Below, in pieces: positions 8,490 to 15,695 of a DNA stretch of 49,238 nt (within the stretch, counting starts at the first letter, position 1; each line of letters begins with the position of its first letter). The stretch is from contig JAFGJH010000052.1 in the NCBI GenBank assembly GCA_016929255.1, forward strand, positions 1-49,238, in the 5' to 3' direction. The notes under the pieces were generated by a model. It was not told where the DNA came from. It saw only the letters and a program-made list of their open reading frames with translations, and searched no databases. This DNA comes from Candidatus Woesearchaeota archaeon. Its GTDB lineage: Archaea > Nanobdellota > Nanobdellia > Woesearchaeales > UBA11576. A program made the translations under genes and the position numbers.

Positions 8490-10280
8490 ATGGCAAAGAA
8501 GGATTCTGCTGATAATATCAGGAGCCCTGTGTGCTCGGTCATCGGCCATGTCGACCATGGCAAGTCAAGCATACTGGACAGCATAAGGGGCACGCACATA
8601 ATCGACAAGGAGGCAGGAGGCATAACCCAGGCCATCGGGGCCTCCATAATCCCTCTGGATGTGATAAAGAAGAAGGCAGGGCCTCTTCTGCAGGCGCTCA
8701 ACATGAAGTTCACAATCCCTGGCCTGCTGTTCATCGACACTCCCGGCCACGCCGCTTTCACAAGCCTCAGGAAGAGAGGAGGCAACCTTGCAGACATCGC
8801 GATACTTGTCGTTGACATCAATGAGGGCTTCAAGCCGCAGACAGTCGAGTGCATCGAAATACTCAAGAATTACAAGACTCCTTTCGTGGTCGCAGCGAAC
8901 AAGCTCGACCTCATTCCTGGCTGGAGGGAGAAGAAAGTCGGCATTCTTCAGGCAGTCAATTCCCAGGAGCCCGGCACCAAGAATGCTGTCGAGACAAAGC
9001 TTTATGAGCTGGTCGGCAGGCTGCACGAGTTCGGCTTTGCCTCTGAGCGTTTTGACCGGGTCGGTGATTTCACCAAGGAGATTGCGATAGTCCCTGTCTC
9101 TGCGAAGACAGGTGAAGGCATACCTGAGCTTCTAATGGTCGTGACAGGCCTTGCGCAGAGATATCTTGAGAAATGCCTGAAGTGCAACATCCGCGGGCCT
9201 GCAAAGGGCACCATCCTCGAGGTGAAGGAGGACAAGGGCCTTGGCAAGACGATGGATGTCATAATCTACGACGGTTACATCAAGGTTAATGACACGATTG
9301 TCATCGGAGGGATGAACGGCCCCATAGTCACCAAGGTGCGCGCTTTGCTGCAGCCGCTTCCTCTCGCCGAGATGCGCGACAAGAAGGCGAAGTTCACAGG
9401 CATAAAAGAGGCAGTGGCGGCTACTGGCGTGAAGATATCTGCGCCAGGGATGGACGAAGTCATTGCAGGCATGCCGATACGGTCTGCGTCGGACTCAGGT
9501 CTTGAGCAGGCCAAGAGCGAGGTGCAGGCAGAGGTTGAAGAGGTCATCATGGAGACAGAGAAGGAAGGCATAATAGTCAAGGCTGACACGATCGGCTCGC
9601 TCGAGGCCATCGTCGGGCTGATGCGGGGCAAGGGCATGAGCATAAGGAAGGCTGCTGTCGGCGAGGTGTCGAAGAAGGATGTCGCTGACGCAGAGTCCAA
9701 CCTGAAGACTGACCCTCTCAATGCAGCCATACTCGCGTTCAACATCCCGGTGAGCGAAGAGACCCTCAACTATTCAAAGGGTAAGGGAATCAGGGTGGTA
9801 CACAGCGAAGTTATATACGCCCTGATAGACGAGTTTGAGAGGTGGCGTGAGGATGAGAAAAAGCGCCTTGAGGCAAAGGAGCTGGAAGGCTTGATCCGTC
9901 CGTGCAAGTTCCGCATACTGCCCAACTATGTATTCAGGCAGTCCAACCCCGCAATTGTCGGTGTAGACATACTCGTCGGTGAGCTGAGGGTTGGCTCTCC
10001 CGTGATGAAGGAGGGCAGGGACATCTCTGTCGTCAAGTCGCTTCAGCACGAGAAGGAGTCTTTGTCTGTCGCAGAGGCTGGCAAGCAGGTGGCTGTCTCG
10101 CTGACGAACGTGACTGTGGGCAGGCAGATAAATGAGAATGATATCCTTTACACAGGCATCCCTGATACTGACTTCAGGAAGCTAAAGTCACTGAAGCAGC
10201 ACCTCAGGAAGGATGAGATAGATGTCATGAAGGAGATTGCTGAGCTCAAGCGCAAGGAAAACCCATTATGGGGAGTATGA
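8490..10280 (+). CDS. infB: Translation initiation factor aIF5B (IF-2 homologue)
   Basis: This 596-residue GTPase promotes ribosomal subunit joining and initiator tRNA placement. G1 is GHVDHGKS (19-26), the switch I motif is GGIT (43-46), G3 is DTPGH (83-87) and G4 is NKLD (137-140), followed by LIPGW, which is typical of archaeal and eukaryotic IF5B. Domains II-IV follow, including EKEGIIVKADTIGSLEA. Length matches archaeal aIF5B (about 600). No intein is present, although this gene often carries one in other archaea. Confidence 0.97.
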   Translation: MAKKDSADNIRSPVCSVIGHVDHGKSSILDSIRGTHIIDKEAGGITQAIGASIIPLDVIKKKAGPLLQALNMKFTIPGLLFIDTPGHAAFTSLRKRGGNLADIAILVVDINEGFKPQTVECIEILKNYKTPFVVAANKLDLIPGWREKKVGILQAVNSQEPGTKNAVETKLYELVGRLHEFGFASERFDRVGDFTKEIAIVPVSAKTGEGIPELLMVVTGLAQRYLEKCLKCNIRGPAKGTILEVKEDKGLGKTMDVIIYDGYIKVNDTIVIGGMNGPIVTKVRALLQPLPLAEMRDKKAKFTGIKEAVAATGVKISAPGMDEVIAGMPIRSASDSGLEQAKSEVQAEVEEVIMETEKEGIIVKADTIGSLEAIVGLMRGKGMSIRKAAVGEVSKKDVADAESNLKTDPLNAAILAFNIPVSEETLNYSKGKGIRVVHSEVIYALIDEFERWREDEKKRLEAKELEGLIRPCKFRILPNYVFRQSNPAIVGVDILVGELRVGSPVMKEGRDISVVKSLQHEKESLSVAEAGKQVAVSLTNVTVGRQINENDILYTGIPDTDFRKLKSLKQHLRKDEIDVMKEIAELKRKENPLWGV

Positions 10281-10325
10281 TATTTTATTATAACATCCTA
10301 TTCTGTATTTGTTTAGCTATTATTG

Positions 10326-10500
10326 GCGGCACTGCCACCGCTTTCTGCGTGTCCTCTGACTGAAGAAACAGAATGGGCTGCACTTAATCTGAACTGTGCG
10401 GATATTGCGCAAGCACGGTCAGAATCATAAGAGGATAGCAGCCGACATGGGTGTAGCAGCGTGGCGGTGCTGGCTCAAGCGGCTGCGCTGGCCAGATATA
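10326..10500 (+). ncRNA. E-family structured intergenic element, copy A
   Basis: This GC-rich non-coding stretch between aIF5B and the lipoprotein gene shares three blocks with 41480-41673, 47768-47985 and 49105-49238. Block 1 is CCGCTTTctGCGTGTCC. Block 2 is GCGCAAGC (10407-10414), in which TGC/GCA can close a GCAA (GNRA) loop. Block 3 is AGCAGCGTGGC, starting 48 bases after block 2. A GGCTGC (10376-10381)/GCAGCC (10438-10443) stem brackets block 2; copy D keeps it as GGTTGC/GCAACC with the same 56-base interior. The 68 bases so enclosed align without gaps to copy D at about 47 identities. No ORF. Function unknown. Confidence 0.6.
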
Positions 10501-10520
10501 TGCCCAAACCCATCAAAACA

Positions 10521-10529
10521 TTTTTATAC
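10521..10529 (+). promoter_or_regulatory. TATA-like box for the lipoprotein gene
   Basis: TTTTTATAC lies just after the E element and about 72 bases before the ATG at 10597, which implies a leader of roughly 45 bases. The E element would therefore lie upstream of this transcript rather than within it. Confidence 0.45.
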
Positions 10530-10596
10530 TAATGTGCATTGAATTGTCGGAAGGGGGCTTTTGGAATCTGTTTTAACAACAGGGGGTGTGAGGACT

Positions 10597-11361
10597 ATGA
10601 GAAATAGGTGTTTGGCTTTTGTGTTTGTTCTGGCTGTGGTTTTGATGTTCTTGGCTGGCTGCGGCGGGAGACAGGCAGCGCCGGAGGAGGTCACAGAGCC
10701 TACCGAAGAGGTGGCATCAAGACCTGCAAAGACTGTCTCTGAACCCGGGGAAGCAGAGCCCGAGCCTGAAGAGGTTGAAGCACAGCCTGAGCCTGACAAG
10801 GTTCCTTCGAAGAAGATTCAGGAGCTTCTGCAGAAGCATGTGGGTAGGGTCAACAGCCTCAGGTACATGTACCAGGACCTGACTATCAAGCCTGAGGAGT
10901 GGGAGACCTGGACTGACGGCAGCAAGATGCATGTCAAGCTCAGGGAGCTTGACAATGTGCAGGGCGAGGTGTATATAGACAATGTATATCTTGATCTGGG
11001 GACAAGGAAGGCGCAGGGTTACTGCGAGAGGAGCATATACAGGTGTGCCGATCCGAACTCGCCTGTCGATGTGAGCTTCGCAAAGTATTACAGGAAGACG
11101 CCTCTTGAGTGGATAGATGAAGTGACTTATGCTGAGAAGGTGGCAGAGGAGCAGATGCAGCAGAGGACTGTCTGGCAGATAAAGTACACTGAAGGCAGCA
11201 AGACAGTAACGATGTGGGTCGATGACTACTACGGCGTCCCGATGAAGATCAAGGTTGTTGATGGCGGCATCACGAATGATTATGTCTATGAGGACATAGC
11301 GTTTAACAGCGTCGAGGAGTCTGATCTGAAGCACAACCTCATATCAAAGACGTACAATTGA
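10597..11361 (+). CDS. Secreted lipoprotein, LolA-like fold possible
   Basis: The 254-residue product begins MRNRCLAFVFVLAVVLMFLAG and then Cys: a basic n-region, a hydrophobic h-region and a lipobox LAGC (19-22). It should therefore be anchored outside the membrane through a lipidated Cys22. A Pro/Glu-rich linker follows (about 23-75). The remaining ~180 residues are rich in beta strands (for example GEVYIDNVYLDLG and VWQIKYTEGSKTVTMWVDDYYG), resembling the LolA/LppX lipoprotein-binding fold, but I cannot prove that. The ATG at 10597 follows GGGGTGTGAGG; an upstream TTG at 10561 would spoil the signal peptide. Confidence 0.8.
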   Translation: MRNRCLAFVFVLAVVLMFLAGCGGRQAAPEEVTEPTEEVASRPAKTVSEPGEAEPEPEEVEAQPEPDKVPSKKIQELLQKHVGRVNSLRYMYQDLTIKPEEWETWTDGSKMHVKLRELDNVQGEVYIDNVYLDLGTRKAQGYCERSIYRCADPNSPVDVSFAKYYRKTPLEWIDEVTYAEKVAEEQMQQRTVWQIKYTEGSKTVTMWVDDYYGVPMKIKVVDGGITNDYVYEDIAFNSVEESDLKHNLISKTYN

Positions 11362-11393
11362 TTTTTTGTTTTTTCTTTTTCTTTTTTTCTTTT
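11362..11393 (+). terminator. T-rich tract, probable archaeal terminator
   Basis: The 32 bases following the lipoprotein stop codon are almost all T, with a few C and G. Long T-runs terminate archaeal RNA polymerase. The next gene begins only 17 bases later, so some read-through may serve it. Confidence 0.5.
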
Positions 11394-11409
11394 GTGGTTG
11401 GTGGTCGTT

Positions 11410-11889
11410 ATGGAATATAAGAGCTCGCCGAAAGAGTCCCTGCGCATACTCAACACCAGGGAGAAGAAGGAGATAAACCAGCAGGTCAGTTCGCAGTGGG
11501 GCTGTGAGCTCGACAGGTCCCTGGTCTGGCTTCTCAGCAACAAGGGAAAGCTCTACGTAGCTGACAATGACATAGGCAGTATAGATTTCAGGAAGCTGAA
11601 GATCGACAAGATAGGCCTTTACGTGTGCACTGTCTCTGACAAGGGTGTCCGCCTGAGCATCGAGGGATCCCAACTCATCGGGCCTTGCGCAAAGAAGAAT
11701 GTCGTAGATGTATCTGATGACGGGCTGAAGGCGTGGTTCCGCGGAGAAGACCTGGAAAAGACAGTTGATGGCTGCTCAGGATTTGTGATACTCAGGCATG
11801 ATGGTGATTTCATAGGCTGCGGCAAGGCCACAGAGAAAGGAGTTCTTAATTTTGTGCCGAAGACAAGAAGGGTCCTGGGCGTAGATTGA
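11410..11889 (+). CDS. PUA-type RNA-binding protein, Nip7/NOL1-tail-like
   Basis: The 159-residue protein starts MEYKSSPKESLRILNTREKK. Its C-terminal half (about residues 85-155) carries a PUA-like pattern: KKNVVDVSDDGLKAWFRGED, then GFVILRHDGDFIGCGKA and a basic VPKTRRV end. This arrangement of a pre-PUA domain and a PUA domain resembles archaeal Nip7 and the C-terminal part of NOL1/NOP2 methyltransferase proteins, which bind rRNA or tRNA. No methyltransferase domain is present. The ATG at 11410 is preferred over 11392 because it follows GGTGGTC. Confidence 0.65.
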   Translation: MEYKSSPKESLRILNTREKKEINQQVSSQWGCELDRSLVWLLSNKGKLYVADNDIGSIDFRKLKIDKIGLYVCTVSDKGVRLSIEGSQLIGPCAKKNVVDVSDDGLKAWFRGEDLEKTVDGCSGFVILRHDGDFIGCGKATEKGVLNFVPKTRRVLGVD

Positions 11890-11894
11890 GGCTG

Positions 11895-12422
11895 TCAGCC
11901 CTGATCGTGGTATCTGCCGAGCGTCATGTCATAGTCTGTCTTGCTCTTCAATGCTTCGGCCTTGTTGTTCCCGACTCTCTTCTCGGATGGGTCTTCGAAT
12001 GTCCCGAATTCCCTGACAATGACTGATTTGGTGGCCCTGACGTCGGTAGGCAGGTATGCGGCTCTGACTCCCGCAACCCTGAATGCTTCTTCCAGCTTTC
12101 TTCTTGTGAGGTTGTGTTCGACATACACGAAAAAGCCCTCATCTACAGGTATGTGCTCCCTGAAATCACCGCCTATTATGATCGCCTCCACGTTGTCGAC
12201 TGTCACGCCGCTGTCCATACCCAGCGACTCCAGATATTCTTTCACAAGGCGGCAAATCATATCGTATGATCTGGGCAGGTCATAAGGATCGAAGTTCATG
12301 GCTGCGAATTCTGGTGCTGAAGGTGTCCTGAGTATGACCGCTGCATTGCTTGTTATGTCATCAATCGTGCAGTCGGATGACCCTATTTTCTTTTCAGCCA
12401 GCTTGAGTTTGTCGGTTTTCAT
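11895..12422 (-). CDS. Unknown protein, weak CheD-like pattern
   Basis: I do not firmly recognise this 175-residue protein. Its middle and end (VEAIIIGGDF, then LEEAFRVAGVRAAYLPTDVRATKSVIVREFGTF) faintly follow the order of motifs in the CheD deamidase fold. The Cys and His that CheD needs for catalysis have no counterpart, so if related it would not be an active deamidase. It is 9 bases downstream of the RelA-like gene on the same strand and probably co-transcribed with it. Confidence 0.7.
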   Translation of the reverse strand: MKTDKLKLAEKKIGSSDCTIDDITSNAAVILRTPSAPEFAAMNFDPYDLPRSYDMICRLVKEYLESLGMDSGVTVDNVEAIIIGGDFREHIPVDEGFFVYVEHNLTRRKLEEAFRVAGVRAAYLPTDVRATKSVIVREFGTFEDPSEKRVGNNKAEALKSKTDYDMTLGRYHDQG

Positions 12423-12431
12423 TTTCTAACC

Positions 12432-13556
12432 TCAGGATTCGGCGTGGTTGTTGCCGAATATCTTCATAAGGACATTATAGACCACCCTTGCTTCAGGCAT
12501 CCTCTTGAACATCTCCTGTCGCAGGCCCTCTTCGACTTCCACGTAGTTCACGTGGCCTATCGCAGACTTCCTGTCCTGTTCTCTCATGAAAGTGTCAAGG
12601 GTCTTTATCTGGCCCTCGAACACCTTCCCATGATAATTCAGCGGGAACTGGAGCATCTTGTAGGACTCTATCCTGCCCTCGCGTTCGCGCATCTTCGGGC
12701 GCGCTATGTTGTTCTGGAGCCTTGACGAGTCTGTCTCGAACTCACGTGCAAGTATCTGCAGCATGGCATAGCAGACTGCGTCCTCGATCGGCATGTTGAA
12801 TGGGAGCGCTGTGCCGTAGTGCTCCTTGAACATCCTCCTGTATTTCTTCTCGCTGATGCCGTTCGGAGTGTTGAGCACCAATGCGAAAGCATACCTGTCA
12901 AGTATGCTTCTCTTCCTCATGCTCGGGTCATCTTTGTCGTAGAATATCAGGTCGACGAGCTTCTGGCAGTAGCGTCCTGCTGATTTCACCCTGTGCGCGA
13001 TGAAGTGGACTATCTGCTGTTCCTTCGGGATTATCAGGTTGGATGCGTTCGTGATCTCCAACAGCGTCCCGCACTTCTTCTGTGCGCAGACCGGGACAAA
13101 ACCAGCTTCACAAAGGTAATGCAGGGACGTCCCGTCCTGGAGGTGCGCTTCACGCACATAGCTGTCAACAGGCACTGCCTGGACGCCTTTGCTGGACTCC
13201 CTTATCCTGTCCCTGTTTGAGTTGGCGCAGGCAGGGCATTTTGTGATTACATTATACTGCCTGACCCAGTTTCCGGTCTGCCTGCCCTTTCCGTGTATCA
13301 GCCTTCTTGCCAGGGTGGTGCCAAGGTCCTCAAGTATATAATCATTTAGCAGCAGGTCGTCGACTATCCTCTGCCTTATGGCCGCGACATCCTCAAATTC
13401 ATCCCTTATGAGCCCTTCCAGGTCCTGTTCCAGCCGTGCGAGATACGCATTTGCATTGTGATAGCTGTCTTTGTCTCTTCGGGCCACATTTTTTATCGCG
13501 CCAAGAAGTGCTGGAATCCTGGGGTCGAAACTGGTCTGTATAAGTTGCTCCTCCAT
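12432..13556 (-). CDS. Zinc-finger protein with divergent RelA/SpoT-like domain
   Basis: The 374-residue protein has an N-terminal helical region (1-100), a cysteine cluster (CPAC at 107-110 plus Cys149, Cys157 and Cys162) that could bind zinc, and a C-terminal half resembling the RelA/SpoT nucleotide-synthetase fold. RSILDRYAFALVL (216-228) aligns with the family's I-x-D-x-x-A-I-R strand. FEGQIKT (313-319) matches the ExQxRT motif. HVNY (335-338) matches HxxY. The Arg of the first motif and the His of the Y-x-S-x-H motif are not kept, so (p)ppGpp synthesis is uncertain. A TATA-like box predicts a leaderless transcript. Confidence 0.6.
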   Translation of the reverse strand: MEEQLIQTSFDPRIPALLGAIKNVARRDKDSYHNANAYLARLEQDLEGLIRDEFEDVAAIRQRIVDDLLLNDYILEDLGTTLARRLIHGKGRQTGNWVRQYNVITKCPACANSNRDRIRESSKGVQAVPVDSYVREAHLQDGTSLHYLCEAGFVPVCAQKKCGTLLEITNASNLIIPKEQQIVHFIAHRVKSAGRYCQKLVDLIFYDKDDPSMRKRSILDRYAFALVLNTPNGISEKKYRRMFKEHYGTALPFNMPIEDAVCYAMLQILAREFETDSSRLQNNIARPKMREREGRIESYKMLQFPLNYHGKVFEGQIKTLDTFMREQDRKSAIGHVNYVEVEEGLRQEMFKRMPEARVVYNVLMKIFGNNHAES

Positions 13557-13578
13557 ATGTCATCTGCCAAAGAAGTGG

Positions 13579-13586
13579 TTTATAAA
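13579..13586 (-). promoter_or_regulatory. TATA-like box for the RelA-like gene
   Basis: TTTATAAA, palindromic, is centred about 26 bases before the ATG at 13556. This predicts a leaderless transcript. Confidence 0.55.
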
Positions 13587-13597
13587 TCTTTCTATTT

Positions 13598-14080
13598 TTA
13601 TTCCGGTCCGGTAGTGAAATTCCAGACTTCATCACCGACATGATGGAGGTTCAGGACCACCTTTCCGACCTCCATGCCCTGAATCTCATCCTTTGAGAAC
13701 AGGCTCTGTCCTATGGCTATGGGCTTCAGGTTCTTCTCATCCACTATTGCCACTATGTTGCCTTCCTCCACATATGCATCCACCCCCACTATCCCTGGCC
13801 TCATGAGGTCTGCTCCCTTCGCTATGAAAGGCACTGCTCCCATGTTTATCACCACATTCTTCAGAAAATTGCTCTGGATTATGAGCCTTAAGGAGGGCAG
13901 CAGCAGGTCCTCCTTGTAGAAGAAGATTATTTCGCCGTCCCTGAGGACGTATGTGTCATCTGCCAGCGCCACGAAATCGTCTTTTGAGAAGAACTCATCT
14001 ATGCCGTAGTGCGTGCTGATCTCGCTGTTCAGTCCTTTGATATCCTTCTTGCTGAGTGTTATCTGTCTCATATCGATCAT
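13598..14080 (-). CDS. PUA-domain RNA-binding protein (MCT-1/Tma20-like)
   Basis: This 160-residue protein has an N-terminal domain (about 1-75, MRQITLSKKDIKGLNSEIS onward) and a C-terminal PUA domain (about 76-155) with GAVPFIAKGADLMRPGIVG, the hallmark PUA segment, then AIVDEKNLKPIAIGQSL and GKVVLNLHHVGD. This is the layout of archaeal homologues of eukaryotic MCT-1/Tma20, which act with the ribosome in initiation or recycling. The ATG at 14080 follows AAGGA at six bases; an in-frame ATG at 14071 is the alternative. Confidence 0.8.
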   Translation of the reverse strand: MIDMRQITLSKKDIKGLNSEISTHYGIDEFFSKDDFVALADDTYVLRDGEIIFFYKEDLLLPSLRLIIQSNFLKNVVINMGAVPFIAKGADLMRPGIVGVDAYVEEGNIVAIVDEKNLKPIAIGQSLFSKDEIQGMEVGKVVLNLHHVGDEVWNFTTGPE

Positions 14081-14135
14081 CAGTTGTCCTTAATCAGATG
14101 TCATTGGTAAGGCAACCAAGGTCAGGCATCCTTGG

Positions 14136-15242
14136 TCAGATGTCCTTGATTATCTCAAGGAGCTGATTCATGGATGTTATCTCGTAGTCCACGTATTCAA
14201 AATGTTCCCTCCCCTGCATCTGCGCCCAGCTGCCGTGCTTCATCCAGACAGTCTTCATGCCGAGTTCCTTCGCGAGCTTGAGGTCCACCTGGGGCTTGTC
14301 TCCGACCATGATGCACTCGTTGGCCTTGACTTTGAGCTTTGCGAATACTGCATCGTAGAACCTGTTGTCGGGCTTGTTCACGCCCATGTCGTCGCTCATT
14401 ATGAAAACATCTATGAGACCGAGCAGCCCGACTTTCTTTGCCCGTTCGATCTTGATGTTCCTGTCCCCGTCAGAGTCTGTTATCACCGCAATCTTGTATT
14501 CCTTCCTCAGCTCCTGAAGAACGCTCTGTGCATCCTGCATCGGCTTGACAGAATCCATCATGTGCTTCCAGTAGAGCTGGACGCATTCCTCCACCTCTCC
14601 CTGCGCAGGCTGGATGCCGGTGCGCCTGAAATATTCCTCGAACCAGATGTGCCTGTCATAGTTGCTCGGGGAGGAGTGCACGCCCTTTATGCTGAACATC
14701 CTGTCTATATCGTAGAGCAGCCTGACTGTCGTCGGCCCATAAACCCCGTGCCTCTCGAACAGCGCCTTGGCGAGGTTCTGGTGCGTGTAGTCTATGGCTG
14801 CCTTCAGGTCGGCTATCGTGTCGTCGAAGTCGAATATGGCAGCCTTCAGCAGCGGCTCTATCTCGATGGTGATCCTCTGGCCAGGGTCTTTGAGCTTCTC
14901 GACTAGATCCCTGTCGAGCTGCCTGGCGGATTTTGTCGCCCTGAACCCAAATGTCCTGTCCGAGCTGAACTCTGAGAAGCGTATCACCAGCTCGTGCTCT
15001 GAGCTGAAGTTCTTGTTGACAGTGAACTCTATCTCGTCTGCAAGACCCCCTGCCTTTATCCTCATGAGCAGCTGCGAATGGCTCCTCGCCATCTTCTGCA
15101 GCTCACCGATAGAGAAGTCTGCCTCAAGCCCGAGGATGCAGTCTCCGTCAGGGCTCATCTCCCTGTCTTTTGTGAACTCGAGGGTGTTCTTGTGAGTGGC
15201 CAGTATGTTCCTGTGCCCTCTTGCAGTGAAAGTGTATACCAT
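14136..15242 (-). CDS. DUF371 domain fused to HAD-family phosphatase
   Basis: Residues 1-130 match the archaeal DUF371 family: ARGHRNILATHKNTLEFTKD, then SPDGDCILGLEAD. Residues 134-368 are a HAD hydrolase: motif I is DFDDT (138-142), motif II is ITDSDGDRN, the motif III lysine is in GVNKPDNRFY, and motif IV is VGDKPQVDLKLA. A helical cap lies between motifs I and II. The HAD half resembles phosphoglycolate-phosphatase-like enzymes, but the substrate is unknown. DUF371 is normally, as far as I know, a stand-alone protein of about 140 residues, so the fusion is unusual. TTATTTAAAAG at 15264-15274 predicts a leaderless transcript. Confidence 0.85.
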   Translation of the reverse strand: MVYTFTARGHRNILATHKNTLEFTKDREMSPDGDCILGLEADFSIGELQKMARSHSQLLMRIKAGGLADEIEFTVNKNFSSEHELVIRFSEFSSDRTFGFRATKSARQLDRDLVEKLKDPGQRITIEIEPLLKAAIFDFDDTIADLKAAIDYTHQNLAKALFERHGVYGPTTVRLLYDIDRMFSIKGVHSSPSNYDRHIWFEEYFRRTGIQPAQGEVEECVQLYWKHMMDSVKPMQDAQSVLQELRKEYKIAVITDSDGDRNIKIERAKKVGLLGLIDVFIMSDDMGVNKPDNRFYDAVFAKLKVKANECIMVGDKPQVDLKLAKELGMKTVWMKHGSWAQMQGREHFEYVDYEITSMNQLLEIIKDI

Positions 15243-15352
15243 ACAGCAGAAGGATTTGGGCGCTTATTTAAAAGTGTTGTGATGGAGCATATTCAGAAAG
15301 CGCACTGCAAGTCTACGCAAAACATCCTCCAGCCAAGACCTGCTTAACGCGC

Positions 15353-15445
15353 TTAATGCATATCAGCCTTGACTCTCGGGAATATGTACTCGACAACAGC
15401 CGCGATGGCAAGTATTGCCATCATCGATATCGCTTCCAGTAGCAT
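15353..15445 (-). CDS. Possible 30-residue membrane peptide
   Basis: A short ORF starts MLLEAISMMAILAIAAVVEY and ends IFPRVKADMH. About 19 hydrophobic residues followed by Arg/Lys would form one membrane helix with a cytoplasmic basic end. AGGGGGAT lies five bases before the ATG, a good ribosome binding site. It sits in a 450-base gap otherwise free of genes. No homologue is known to me and an ORF this short can occur by chance. Confidence 0.4.
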   Translation of the reverse strand: MLLEAISMMAILAIAAVVEYIFPRVKADMH

Positions 15446-15655
15446 ATAGATCCCCCTGTTTTCTGAATCCTTACAATATCCTTAGGAGATAACGATTCAA
15501 GAGTCCTGCGATAATCTCGCAATAGATTTACACTGCCTTAAGACCTTAAGACAATATAATAAATGCAACAGGACTGCAGGGCAAGATGTAACACAATACC
15601 ATATGTTAAGCCCCAAAACATATTAAAACTTGGCTCGGGTTTTTTTAGAAAACAC
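15446..15655. other. Intergenic, AT-rich, no gene seen
   Basis: This stretch lies between the small minus-strand ORF and the promoter of the double Lrp gene. It holds short inverted repeats (GCGATAATCTCGC near 15510 and CTTAAGACCTTAAG near 15538) but no ORF, tRNA or repeat shared with other parts of the window. Confidence 0.4.
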
Positions 15656-15662
15656 AGAAAAA

Positions 15663-15670
15663 TTTATAAA
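15663..15670 (+). promoter_or_regulatory. TATA-like box for the double Lrp regulator
   Basis: TTTATAAA is centred about 29 bases before the ATG at 15696, preceded by an A-rich BRE-like run. The transcript would be leaderless or have only a few leader bases. Confidence 0.6.
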
Positions 15671-15695
15671 TGCATGAGCATTTAGTAAAAAGGAC

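Noticed and set aside
10366-10385. RNase P RNA-like ACAGAA motif in E copy A
   Set aside because: Only the six bases fit; the other universally conserved RNase P blocks are missing and the element occurs four times, whereas RNase P RNA is single-copy.
10431-10443. SRP RNA-like AGCAGCC segment in E copy A
   Set aside because: The conserved GGAAG helix 8 loop is absent and the element is multi-copy.
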